The translations under genes were made by a program, and so were the position numbers. From Nanohaloarchaea archaeon SW_7_43_1 (GTDB lineage Archaea; Nanohalarchaeota; Nanosalinia; Nanosalinales; Nanosalinaceae), in the NCBI GenBank assembly GCA_003009795.1, contig PXPE01000001.1, positions 248,001 through 312,000 of the forward strand: DNA of 64,000 nucleotides. The letters run 5' to 3'. Below the pieces are notes generated by a model. That model ran no database searches, was not told the origin of the DNA, and saw only the letters and a program-made list of their open reading frames with translations. Positions 8,510-17,530 of this stretch are shown here, piece by piece. Positions within the stretch are counted from its first letter, which is position 1, and each line of letters begins with the position of its first letter.

Positions 8510-9061
8510 TTACTTCCATTTAATTGAACATCCCTGGCTTGGTTTCTGTTCTTCTGGAGGTTCTTTTCTCTTCAGCATATCTTCGATTACTGATTTCATT
8601 TCTCTTTCCTCTACTTCCTGATCTGGTGACTTCTTGTCGTTCAGTCTTCCGTGATAGTGGAGCCGGTGTCTCCAGTCAAGCAGAAATGGATCGGGCGTGC
8701 ATTTTGCTCCGTATTCTTCTGTTACTTCTTGATCTGGGTCTGCGAGATAGTAGAAGTTTGAGGTACCTAGATTGTTTTCTTTGATGAACTCTGACATTTT
8801 TTCAACCGAGTCCTGTGGATGTGTCTCTGTATTAGGGTTGATACCTACGAATGCTATGCTTGAGAATTCTTCTGCCAGTTTTCTGAGTTCAGTTGTCTGG
8901 GTTTTTACATACGGACAGTGGTTGCACATGAATACTACCAAAACTCCGTCATAGTTGTCAAGATCGGAGAGAGCAACTTTTTCTCCTTCATAGTTTTCCA
9001 GTCCGAATTCCGGGACGGGTTTTCCTTGTTGTGGTCCGGAATCTGATTCCTCTAGAGACAT
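8510..9061 (-). CDS. Thioredoxin-fold redoxin (TlpA/AhpC-like)
   Basis: A 183-residue thioredoxin-like protein with the opening GKPVPEFGLENYEGEKVALSDL typical of redoxins and an active-site motif CNHCPYV (Cys46, Cys49). The CNHCPYVK form is characteristic of a widespread family annotated as thioredoxin-family or alkyl hydroperoxide reductase-like proteins. It has no signal peptide, so it probably acts in the cytosol as a thiol reductase or peroxidase. The C-terminus carries one further Cys in a GCSIKWK tail. It stands alone. Confidence 0.85.
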   Translation of the reverse strand: MSLEESDSGPQQGKPVPEFGLENYEGEKVALSDLDNYDGVLVVFMCNHCPYVKTQTTELRKLAEEFSSIAFVGINPNTETHPQDSVEKMSEFIKENNLGTSNFYYLADPDQEVTEEYGAKCTPDPFLLDWRHRLHYHGRLNDKKSPDQEVEEREMKSVIEDMLKRKEPPEEQKPSQGCSIKWK

Positions 9062-9139
9062 AATCTTTTCTTGAGTACGCAGATTCTTATTTCGGTCCCC
9101 TTATTAAATATTAAATATCGTGCGAGATCATGATTAATC

Positions 9140-9397
9140 ATGAAACATGAAAACATCTGGAAGGCAGCTAAAATGTCTTCTTTAATCACCTGGACTTTCA
9201 TCTTATCTTTTGCTCTTGCAATTTTTCTTGATACTTCGGGTATTCTCGATCTCGGAATAAATATTCGCCCTAACTTAATAATATACTTTTTCGCTATCCT
9301 GTATTCATCTTTATTCACGGTTTCTTATGTGAAATTTCGACAGCATTCATCTCAAAAGGATTCGGTTAGAGAGGCTTTAATCGGCTTTAGAAAATAA
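9140..9397 (+). CDS. Small membrane protein with two transmembrane segments
   Basis: An 85-residue protein with two hydrophobic helices (about residues 13-30 and 46-62) separated by a short polar stretch, and a basic C-terminal tail. A competing frame on the opposite strand has cysteine-rich, membrane-incompatible composition and was rejected. No family recognised. It is divergent from the redoxin gene with 78 bases between the starts. Confidence 0.5.
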   Translation: MKHENIWKAAKMSSLITWTFILSFALAIFLDTSGILDLGINIRPNLIIYFFAILYSSLFTVSYVKFRQHSSQKDSVREALIGFRK

Positions 9398-9611
9398 TTT
9401 CGAAGCTATACTCTGGAGAAAGCTGTATTAATTTTGAGAATTTTCTCTGGCAGCAACCTGTAAATAAGAAGCTGAGAGCTTATATCTTTGAAAACGCCGG
9501 CGGAACAGCTACATCAATGAACATTTTTCTTTGTTAGGAACTAAGAATCGGTTGATAGAGTTGAAGAAAGGTTCTGAGCTAAGAGTTTTAAACTGATTTC
9601 TTCAATTTAAG

Positions 9612-9986
9612 TTGGTGGGAATACCGAATACAGATGGTATCGATAAGGAATATGCCGAAAGCTCTGAAATAGAAATAGATGGATTTAGAGGTCTTGAAAC
9701 CGGTTCTTATGATATTTTAGATTATTTTGAAGTTGTTGAAGATGATTCAGATCATGAAAACTGCGATATACTGGCTGTTTTAGATTCATGGCAAAACTTA
9801 GGAGACGGGGATTTATCTCAGGGTTTGGAGGAAGGTGTTGATGTAGTTCTGGATTCCCGGGATTATTATGACAGTGAGGTTTTGGATATGCTTCCTAATG
9901 ATTACGATGTTAATGAGGATCTAGAATCTTACTGGGGTACTATCGATGGTCAAGGCTCCAAATATTTTGTGATATCTCTGGACTAG
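9612..9986 (+). CDS. Hypothetical, strongly acidic protein
   Basis: A 124-residue protein beginning at TTG, or at the adjacent GTG. About a third of its residues are Asp or Glu and it has almost no basic residues, giving a very low pI even for this genome. There is no signal peptide or membrane segment. A GTTTTAAAC TATA-like element lies about 26 bases upstream. It ends one base before the convergent Hel308 gene ends. No family recognised. Confidence 0.5.
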   Translation: MVGIPNTDGIDKEYAESSEIEIDGFRGLETGSYDILDYFEVVEDDSDHENCDILAVLDSWQNLGDGDLSQGLEEGVDVVLDSRDYYDSEVLDMLPNDYDVNEDLESYWGTIDGQGSKYFVISLD

Positions 9987-12287
9987 TCAAAAATAATCTG
10001 TAATGTTTTCTCTGTCGAAAATATTTTCCTGACCGACTTGTTTTTTCAGTTTTCTTGCAGTTGCACTGCCGATCAGTTTTTTCAACTTCTCAAACTTTGC
10101 TTCTCTAATCGCTTCTTGATCTCTTATACCGTGATTATGGAGTTTTCTGGCTCTGACTCTCCCGATCTGGTCGTACTGCACTAAGTTTAGTAGTTCTTCT
10201 TTGATGCCGTGTTGGAGTCTTATCCTGAGTTTTTCCAGGTCTTTCTCGACGTCAAAATCCTTCATTCTGGCCAGTTCCTTTGATGAATAAATCAGCCAGT
10301 CGGCGTTACTCATTTTTGCTCTGATTCCGCCCGGCGCCACCCCGTACTTATCCATAAGTCTTTCCTCTTCTACCTCTGAAATCCAGCCTTGCATCAGCAT
10401 CGAGTTCTTCATGCATTCCATGAACTGCTCATACTCTGGTTCCCACTCGTTAGGAACAGTCTCGAGAACATACTCCTCTGCATCGCTTAAAGCTTGTTGG
10501 ATCTCACCCCATTCCTTGTCCTTGACCCTAGGCCTTGGCTTCATCTCGGTGGTCCTTGAAAGCATAAAAAGAAATGAGACCGGACGAGTGGTTTTTTCCG
10601 ATGCCTTCTCCATTGATTCGATCATCAGATTAGCGGAATCCGGGTCAATATATAACTCGGAGACTCTCTTCCCGGTCTTGGTTGCTGAAACATCTTCGTC
10701 CAGAAAGCCGTACTCTATTAGATCCTCGACAACGCTACTAATTTTTTTCTCCACCTCTTCCATATCCCCGAACTGGTAGGCGTAGAAAGTCTTCTCATAG
10801 AAATCCATTAAATCCTCAAAATCAGTGCAGAAAGAAGACGCCACCAACGATAAAGTATGCATCCTGAGAACAGGCTCAACCGCCAGTTTTGACTGGATGT
10901 GCTCTGCCTCACCCAAGACATATCTCTCTAGAATTTCATCCTTCATACCCGGATTCTTGGCAAGTGAAATCGCCTGCCCTTCATCATCGTATTTTGGGCG
11001 ACCAGCTCTCCCCGTCATTTGCTCAAACTCGAGTACAGGTATCCAGTCCATTCCTCCGCCCGTATATCTCTTCAAATCACGCATTATAACTCTGTAGGCC
11101 GGTAAGTTGATCCCAGCGGCTAAAGTAGGTGTAGCGGACACTGTTTTGATTAGGCCTTCCCGGAAAGCTTCTTCAACCAGTGATCTCTGGCGGTTGACAA
11201 GTCCGGCATGGTGATAGGCAGCTCCATCCGCCACATTCTTCGCTAGACGTTTGCATTGGGAAGTTGGGCTTCCTAGAACGTTCAGAATTCTTTCGGAGTA
11301 TTCCTCCAGTTCTTGTCTTTCTTCCCGGGAGAGACCGTGTTCAGTTACTTCTGCGCATCTGTCACTGGATTTTTCCGCACCTTTTCTTGAAGAGCAGAAG
11401 ATTATCGCCTGCTTGTCTATTTCTAGAGTGTCTTCTACAAGGTTTGAGGTCGGTCTTCCGTGTTTATCCTCTATGAATACTTCTTCGGTTTCTACATCTT
11501 CTTTTTCCTCTTCATCCTTGACAATCTCTTTCCCAGTTTTGAATCCTGAGGATTCATCGTTGTTCGTTTTGTTTGAACTCTCATTACCGTAGTCTTCCGG
11601 GAAGAACTCAATTTCGTTTCCCTCCATGATTCCTTCCTTTAGTTCGACAGGCCGGTAATCGGATTCAACCAGTTCTGCATCCAGCCAGTCCGCTAGTTCG
11701 GATGAGTTGGATATAGTTGCGGATAGACCTAGCATCTGGAACTCGAGTAAATCTCTTAACCGGGTTAAAGTTACTTCAAGTGTTGGTCCCCTGTTTGGCG
11801 AGGTTAGTAAGTGGATCTCATCTGTAACCACAAGATTGATTTCATGAATCCAGCTAGGGTTATGTCTCAGCATTGAATCCAGTTTCTCTGATGTCACGAT
11901 GACAATGTCTGCTGTCTCTAAATAATCTCCGGAGTCGTCCCTGTCTCCTACGCTCATCATGACGTCCAGTTCTTGGTATCTTTCTGAGAAATCTTCGTAC
12001 TTTTCGGAGGCAAGAGCCTTTAAAGGCACGATATAGATAGCTTTTCCTCCTTCATTTTTTACCTGGTTGACCATTGCTAGCTCCGCAATGAATGTTTTTC
12101 CTGAGGCGGTAGGAGAAGCAACTATCATATCACTACCATCCATCAGACCCGCATCTACAGCTTTTTCCTGGGGCGGATTCAGCTCTGTGATTCCTTTCTC
12201 AATATATTTTTCTTTCAGGTCTTCAGGTATGTTCAGGTTTTTGGTCTCCACATTGAGATTTAAGGTTGGAAATCTTTTATCTCTCAT
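9987..12287 (-). CDS. hel308: Hel308-type DNA helicase (Ski2 family)
   Basis: A 766-residue superfamily-2 helicase that in archaea unwinds lagging-strand and fork DNA. Motifs in order are Q-like NPPQEKAV, Walker A ASPTASGKT (about 58-66), DEIH (about 151), LSATI, YHHAG, and motif VI QMTGRAGRP, followed by the winged-helix/ratchet region and a C-terminal helix-hairpin-helix (RKLHNHGIRDQEAI...KKLIGSATARKLKKQ), which distinguishes Hel308 from other Ski2 members. Between domains 1 and 2 there is an acidic low-complexity insert of about 50 residues (about 230-275). It is divergently arranged with the exported-protein gene. Confidence 0.92.
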   Translation of the reverse strand: MRDKRFPTLNLNVETKNLNIPEDLKEKYIEKGITELNPPQEKAVDAGLMDGSDMIVASPTASGKTFIAELAMVNQVKNEGGKAIYIVPLKALASEKYEDFSERYQELDVMMSVGDRDDSGDYLETADIVIVTSEKLDSMLRHNPSWIHEINLVVTDEIHLLTSPNRGPTLEVTLTRLRDLLEFQMLGLSATISNSSELADWLDAELVESDYRPVELKEGIMEGNEIEFFPEDYGNESSNKTNNDESSGFKTGKEIVKDEEEKEDVETEEVFIEDKHGRPTSNLVEDTLEIDKQAIIFCSSRKGAEKSSDRCAEVTEHGLSREERQELEEYSERILNVLGSPTSQCKRLAKNVADGAAYHHAGLVNRQRSLVEEAFREGLIKTVSATPTLAAGINLPAYRVIMRDLKRYTGGGMDWIPVLEFEQMTGRAGRPKYDDEGQAISLAKNPGMKDEILERYVLGEAEHIQSKLAVEPVLRMHTLSLVASSFCTDFEDLMDFYEKTFYAYQFGDMEEVEKKISSVVEDLIEYGFLDEDVSATKTGKRVSELYIDPDSANLMIESMEKASEKTTRPVSFLFMLSRTTEMKPRPRVKDKEWGEIQQALSDAEEYVLETVPNEWEPEYEQFMECMKNSMLMQGWISEVEEERLMDKYGVAPGGIRAKMSNADWLIYSSKELARMKDFDVEKDLEKLRIRLQHGIKEELLNLVQYDQIGRVRARKLHNHGIRDQEAIREAKFEKLKKLIGSATARKLKKQVGQENIFDRENITDYF

Positions 12288-12315
12288 ATCTGTTCCGAGG
12301 ATTCTGAATCCATCA

Positions 12316-12323
12316 TTTTTAAT
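12316..12323 (+). promoter_or_regulatory. TATA box for the 768-residue exported protein gene
   Basis: TTTTTAAT lies 33 bases before the ATG. Placed at -31 it predicts a start of transcription two bases before the ATG, hence an essentially leaderless mRNA. It sits in the 61-base divergent region shared with hel308. Confidence 0.5.
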
Positions 12324-12348
12324 GCAGAAAATATCTTAGTAGTATATT

Positions 12349-14655
12349 ATGTATGGTTCTAAAGCTTTTGCAGTATCTTTTACGCTGCTTTTGTTGGTTG
12401 GAATGGCTTCAGCGGAGGTAACTAAGTCTAAGGATGGAGTTAATCTGAGGATCGAACATACCGAATTTCAAGAAGATGATGATATGAAAATGTGGGCCAC
12501 AGTCACTGAGAGCAGCAATTTAACTGATTACAACGTCAGCTTCTTCGTCGAGGACAATAGTGTATTAGAACCTGAAGATCAGGAAAACAACACTTACATG
12601 TTTGAGGAAAGTTTTAGCTCAGGTAAATGGATTGTAGGAACCTCAGTCGAAGGAAAAAATGACCGGGTTAATATAAGCGAAACTGTAACCGTCAAAGAAG
12701 ACTCAGAGAAAGAAAAAGATGAAAACAAATCAGAAGAGGAGGATTCAAAGCAAACTGGGGATAACGAAGATAATCAAGGTTCAACAGATGGCGAGGAATC
12801 GAAAGAATCTGAGGAAATGAACGTTGGGATAGAGCTTGGAACAGAAAAGGTTACTCCCGGAGATCAACTTGAGATAAGAGCGGATATCGAAGAAGACGTA
12901 AATACTGATGACCTGGAATTTAACTGGGGAGAAAGAGGTCTTACGAGAGACCCCATTAATGAGAAAAACCAGAAAAATCTAACTGTTGAGACAGTTCAAA
13001 GAATCCGCAGAGAAGAACCAGAGCTCCATTTGACAGTGGTAAAGAATGAAAGACCTGTGGGAGAAGCAGAGAAAACTTTGACCTGGCACGTACCGAGCGT
13101 GGATGCAGAAGGCCTTGAAGTTGATTATGAGTCCGATTCATTGACAGCATCTGTCTCAGCAGAAAAACTCGATGACAACCCTGAGTTCAGGGCCGGAACA
13201 TCTTTGAAAGGCCTAAACCAGATAGAACTCGAAGGCAGAAATGTAGCAGGCGGAACAGAGCTGATGATGCAACAACAAGATACTTCTAATTACGAGGATA
13301 CTGATTTGATACCTTATTCGGTCATAGATATAACCGGTAACAACATTGAGGGCCTCGAGCTCAGAATGAGTGCTGACTTACCTGAGAACTGGCTTATGGA
13401 TAACGATCTTCTTGTTTCGAGCAAAGAGGCTTACGTAAGTTTCTACACTGTGGAAGGCGATGAGTGGAAGAGACTACCAGTTAGGACGGGAAATTCAGGT
13501 ATAGATAACTATTACAGAATAGAATCCGAAAGTGAATTTGAGGAAAGCTCTTACAGCTTGAAAGGCGATACCACGATAGCAATAGCCGGAGATCCAGATG
13601 GAATAGATCTGGGAAAGTTTGCTGTAAATCCTCAGGGTGAGTGTGAAAGACTTGAAGACGATGAGCCGATTCCTGCAGGATGGGAAGAAATAGAGGTGAC
13701 CTGTTATACTTACAAAAGCATTGATAGAGTCGAGCGAAACTTAGATAGAACAGCTCAAGACTTGAACAAGACCAGATACGGGGAAGAGATTGAAGAAGCA
13801 AGAAACTATTTGGAAGAAGATAGACCTGGTCCAGCCAGAATCAAGTTAGAGCAGTTACAGGGAGCTGAAGAAGTCAGCCAGATGAAAGATCAGTTGAAAG
13901 AAATTGAAGATGATCTGGATCGGGCAGAAGAATCCGGAGCTGAGGTGGATGAGCTTAGAGAAGATATTCTAGAAATAAGGGAAGATATCGAAGCTTTTGA
14001 AACCGGTGAAACAGGGGAACAATCCCTTGGAGAGATAGATAGAAGCATAGAGAGCCTTCAATCAGAAACGAGAGATGAAATAGAACGGTCAAGATCTGCT
14101 TCAAGAGAGGCAAGAGAGCGGCCTCCAGGAGCTCCAGTGGATGAGGAACAGCTAAATGAAAGGAGGCTGAATGCAGAGCTGGAAAGATCACGGAATCTGG
14201 AAAACGATACTTTCGATAGATTGCCAGAAGAACTTAAGGAGCTTGAAAACTTTTACCAGCCACCGGAAGACCTAGAAGAGCGGTACAGTAACATCGAACA
14301 ACTGATAGAAAATGGAAACCTGGAACAAGCCCAGCAAGAACTGGAACAAATAGAACAAGAAAAAATGGAGGCAGGTCTCGAAAAGGTTCAGACAGGTATA
14401 GAAACATATGATACAATTGAAAGACTGAGGGATCAAGAGGAAATAGAACAGGAACAACTGGAAACATTAAATGAATCCGAGAGACTACTTGTAGAAGATC
14501 AGAACGTTGAACAGGCCTCAAACCAGGTAGAAGAAGTTAGAAGGGATTTACAGGTCCAGATGATCAGAGATAAAGTGTTTGAAATGCTGGAAAACCAAGA
14601 GTTCCGACAACTCGTCAGAGACGTAATAGCGGAAGTCACTCCTGTAATTTCCTAA
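12349..14655 (+). CDS. Exported protein: PGF-pre-PGF-like domain plus coiled coil
   Basis: A 768-residue protein with a clear Sec signal peptide (hydrophobic core at 8-20, likely cleavage after ASA). After an acidic low-complexity linker (about 120-160), the middle part contains an Ig-like region ending in LEGRNV...LRMSADLPENW...AYVSFYTVEGDEWKRLPV, which resembles the PGF-pre-PGF domain of archaeal surface proteins and the equivalent part of the third gene in this cluster (VYIFHYEGGEWNKLDT). From about residue 450 to the end it is almost entirely Glu/Arg/Gln-rich helix of coiled-coil type. No C-terminal membrane anchor is seen. Likely a cell-surface structural protein; role unknown. Confidence 0.75.
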   Translation: MYGSKAFAVSFTLLLLVGMASAEVTKSKDGVNLRIEHTEFQEDDDMKMWATVTESSNLTDYNVSFFVEDNSVLEPEDQENNTYMFEESFSSGKWIVGTSVEGKNDRVNISETVTVKEDSEKEKDENKSEEEDSKQTGDNEDNQGSTDGEESKESEEMNVGIELGTEKVTPGDQLEIRADIEEDVNTDDLEFNWGERGLTRDPINEKNQKNLTVETVQRIRREEPELHLTVVKNERPVGEAEKTLTWHVPSVDAEGLEVDYESDSLTASVSAEKLDDNPEFRAGTSLKGLNQIELEGRNVAGGTELMMQQQDTSNYEDTDLIPYSVIDITGNNIEGLELRMSADLPENWLMDNDLLVSSKEAYVSFYTVEGDEWKRLPVRTGNSGIDNYYRIESESEFEESSYSLKGDTTIAIAGDPDGIDLGKFAVNPQGECERLEDDEPIPAGWEEIEVTCYTYKSIDRVERNLDRTAQDLNKTRYGEEIEEARNYLEEDRPGPARIKLEQLQGAEEVSQMKDQLKEIEDDLDRAEESGAEVDELREDILEIREDIEAFETGETGEQSLGEIDRSIESLQSETRDEIERSRSASREARERPPGAPVDEEQLNERRLNAELERSRNLENDTFDRLPEELKELENFYQPPEDLEERYSNIEQLIENGNLEQAQQELEQIEQEKMEAGLEKVQTGIETYDTIERLRDQEEIEQEQLETLNESERLLVEDQNVEQASNQVEEVRRDLQVQMIRDKVFEMLENQEFRQLVRDVIAEVTPVIS

Positions 14656-15051
14656 GTTAATGCGGCCAGAATTCTTTCTAATATCCTTAATTAGGAAAAA
14701 GAATTAAAGAATTCTAACATCTAAATGATATCTCAGTAGACTCGCCCCAAAACAGGCTAGAGATAATTGCTTCCATCAAGTCCATACAAAAATTTTCTAA
14801 TCAAGTATATTCCATATTCCCCCCAATCTATACAGATATATTTTCTCATTTGAAACCTGATTTCAAACTCTTCTTGTGACTTATGTTACCGATAGATGAG
14901 CACAGTTGAAATACAGATGACGTAGTAAAACACTGGACAAGCCGCATAATTACAAAAACTCATCCTAAAATAAACGCCGAAATAGAGCTTACAGGAAAAT
15001 TAGGTCGAAAAACGCGCCTTCTCAATTAGTGTTTAAAAAAGTTTATCCAGA
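14656..15051. other. Intergenic region without recognisable gene
   Basis: 396 bases of A/T-rich sequence between two exported-protein genes. I see no frame with coding character on either strand, no tRNA and no clear hairpin. The right end carries GTTTAAAAAAG (about 15030-15040), a TATA-like element that would start transcription roughly 20 bases before the ATG of the next gene. Confidence 0.5.
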
Positions 15052-15081
15052 TTGTTAACCTATAACTTGCAGGCAATAATC

Positions 15082-17517
15082 ATGAAGGATTACATTAATT
15101 CAAACACGTTAACGCTCTCTAAAACATTGATTGCAACACTAACAATACTACTTTTAACGGGCCTTGGTACAGCCGAAGACCTGAAAGTCACCGGCACCGA
15201 CACCGAAGACTCCTATGCTTCGATTCAGAATGCAATAGATAAAGCACAGCCTGAAGACACTCTGATATTAGAAAAGGGGACATATGAGGTTACCGAGGAG
15301 ATTAATGTCAGTAAATCTGTAACGATAAAATCAGCAGGAGACGGCAGACCGGTGATTAACAATACCGCGAGCGGATGGACAGCACTGATGGTGACGGCTG
15401 AAAATGTAACATTGGATGGCCTGAAGGTTGTCAACCTGAATAATGACGATGACGAAAGAATCAGAGGCATCCATGGTGATAGAGACTCAGACAGATTGGT
15501 GATCAAAGATACTGTAGTGGATGGAGTAGACGGTCAGACCAATGGAGAAACTGCATACGGAATGACACTTCAAGGAAACTCAACAGAAGTAATCAATTCA
15601 GAGGTCGAGGATGTAGAAGGCACAGACTTTGCTGCAGGAATAAGACTTGGAGGAAATTCTCAGTATAAGATTAAAAACGGTCGGATAGAGAATGTAGATA
15701 TTTCATCAATTGAAGCTGTCGGCAAAGGACCCGCATCTGCAGGAATTTTACTTGCCAGTGTATCATCTTCAGAACAGACTAAATTACTGGACAACAGTGT
15801 ATCTGACCTTGCGCCGAGCGAAAATTCTGCTGCTGTGAGCTTTGGAAGTACAAACAGCGATGCCACAAACCCTACTTTGATTATAAAGGACAATGATCTC
15901 TCAGCTGGTGTGGCAGCACTCAATATTGAAGATTCTCAATTAACCAGCCTGTCAAATGTTGATGTAAGCGAAAATGACTTTTCAGGAGTTGTAGTGGCAA
16001 ATAGAGATGAAGATACCAATCTCGATGTCTCTGAAAACTACTGGGGTCAGGCTCCAAGACCAGCTAACAAGCGGATATACGGAACTATCGATTTGGAATC
16101 TTGGTATGCAACTTCTGACTATTCACAGGACGTGAAGGTAGTCAGTTCGGGAGACACAGTGGCTTACTCAGGAACGATACAGGCAGCAGTGGACGCGGCT
16201 TCAAGCGGAGACAAATTAAATGTATCAGCAGGAACTTTCGATGAATCTGTAAGTATTGGAAAACAAAACGTCAGTCTTGTCGGCAGCGGTGAGGAAACAG
16301 TTATTGATGGCCGGATAGATATCCCGGTTGATGGTGTGGCCGTCGAGAATTTGACTGTGCGGAATGGTGCAAAGAGTGGTTCCGGCGAAGTTGAAGGGAT
16401 TTTCGTCGGCAACGCTAACGGCTTTGATAATATCAGCGAAGACATCGCTATTAGAGACGTAACTGTCGAGGACATCCGGCCGCATGGAACGACGAAGACA
16501 GTTGAAGGAATCCAAATCAAGAACTACGATAAAGGTGACAGTATCAACGGCGTAACAATCTCGGAGGTAGAGATCCGGAATATCATGCAGACTGGTGCCG
16601 GTGCCGACGGTATCAAGCTCCAGGCGGGTGTCCAGGATGTTTCGGTCACTGACTCGACTATTGAAGATATCAGAGGCAGATGGGCCTATGGAGCTGTGGC
16701 AACACCTTCCAGTACTGAATCTGGCGTCCCTGAGAATGTACTAGTCAGAAGCAACACGATTTCGAATGTCACTGCGACTAAATACAAAGGAGTCGGAGTT
16801 GGCATTGATGGAGGCAATGGTAATGGGTTTGCGAATCCGGATGAAATAACCGTTTCTGGAAATGGTTTTGAGAGAAACGACATTGCTGTTTTGAACAAGA
16901 ATAGTGATGAAAGTCTGAATGCCGTCCGAAACTACTGGGGACAAGATTATGGTCCAGATGAAAGCCAAGTATTAGGAAATGTTCATTTTGCTCCTTGGAA
17001 ATTAACTGAAAGTGGCGACTACGACAGACTGGTCCATGTTGAAGAAGGTTACACACCTGTCTCGCCAACTCAACAGCTTTCGGAGACTCCAGCTGTTGGA
17101 ACTAATGGTGCTGCTAGCTTCCAGAGTTTCTCCGGATTTGACTCTTCTGATTGGGAGAATTCGGCTACCCAGTCTCCTCTAGAGTCATTCTATGTAAATG
17201 TTGAGGGAGATGACGCAACGGTTGGCTTCAAACATGCTTCCGGTTCGGATAATGCACAGAATGTTGATTCAGTGAGCTTGGAAGAAGGATGGAACACTGT
17301 AGGTGTAGCCAGTGATGGAGATGCGAAGGATCGTTTCTCAGTTCTGGAAGGTCCGTTAAGAAGCCTATATGTTCCGACACAGTACAGCGAGTCTAGTGAC
17401 TTCAATACAGGAGAGATTCTAAGCACTGGCGATCTCTCAGGAAATGAGACAAGAGATGAACTTGGTTACTGGGTGAACCTTGCTGAGGGCGAGGAATACT
17501 CAGTAATCACTAATTAG
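15082..17517 (+). CDS. Exported protein with two parallel beta-helix domains
   Basis: An 811-residue protein with a signal peptide (hydrophobic core about residues 17-30; cleavage near GTAED). Two homologous halves follow. Each begins with a periplasmic-copper-binding (NosD)/pectate-lyase-type start (SYASIQNAIDKAQPEDTLIL and YSGTIQAAVDAASSGDKLNV), runs through N/D/V-rich rungs, and ends with the same ENYWGQ/RNYWGQ motif, so the halves arose by duplication. A C-terminal domain of about 170 residues follows. The ATG used here is preferred over an upstream TTG ten codons earlier because it gives a normal signal peptide. Likely extracellular carbohydrate binding or cleavage; no catalytic residues can be assigned. 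Confidence 0.75.
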   Translation: MKDYINSNTLTLSKTLIATLTILLLTGLGTAEDLKVTGTDTEDSYASIQNAIDKAQPEDTLILEKGTYEVTEEINVSKSVTIKSAGDGRPVINNTASGWTALMVTAENVTLDGLKVVNLNNDDDERIRGIHGDRDSDRLVIKDTVVDGVDGQTNGETAYGMTLQGNSTEVINSEVEDVEGTDFAAGIRLGGNSQYKIKNGRIENVDISSIEAVGKGPASAGILLASVSSSEQTKLLDNSVSDLAPSENSAAVSFGSTNSDATNPTLIIKDNDLSAGVAALNIEDSQLTSLSNVDVSENDFSGVVVANRDEDTNLDVSENYWGQAPRPANKRIYGTIDLESWYATSDYSQDVKVVSSGDTVAYSGTIQAAVDAASSGDKLNVSAGTFDESVSIGKQNVSLVGSGEETVIDGRIDIPVDGVAVENLTVRNGAKSGSGEVEGIFVGNANGFDNISEDIAIRDVTVEDIRPHGTTKTVEGIQIKNYDKGDSINGVTISEVEIRNIMQTGAGADGIKLQAGVQDVSVTDSTIEDIRGRWAYGAVATPSSTESGVPENVLVRSNTISNVTATKYKGVGVGIDGGNGNGFANPDEITVSGNGFERNDIAVLNKNSDESLNAVRNYWGQDYGPDESQVLGNVHFAPWKLTESGDYDRLVHVEEGYTPVSPTQQLSETPAVGTNGAASFQSFSGFDSSDWENSATQSPLESFYVNVEGDDATVGFKHASGSDNAQNVDSVSLEEGWNTVGVASDGDAKDRFSVLEGPLRSLYVPTQYSESSDFNTGEILSTGDLSGNETRDELGYWVNLAEGEEYSVITN

Positions 17518-17530
17518 AGGTGATCCTCAA

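Noticed and set aside
9052-9318. An 88-codon minus-strand frame overlapping the two-helix membrane-protein gene.
   Set aside because: It contains many Arg/Lys/Ile and Cys residues without a domain, while the plus-strand frame gives two clean membrane helices.
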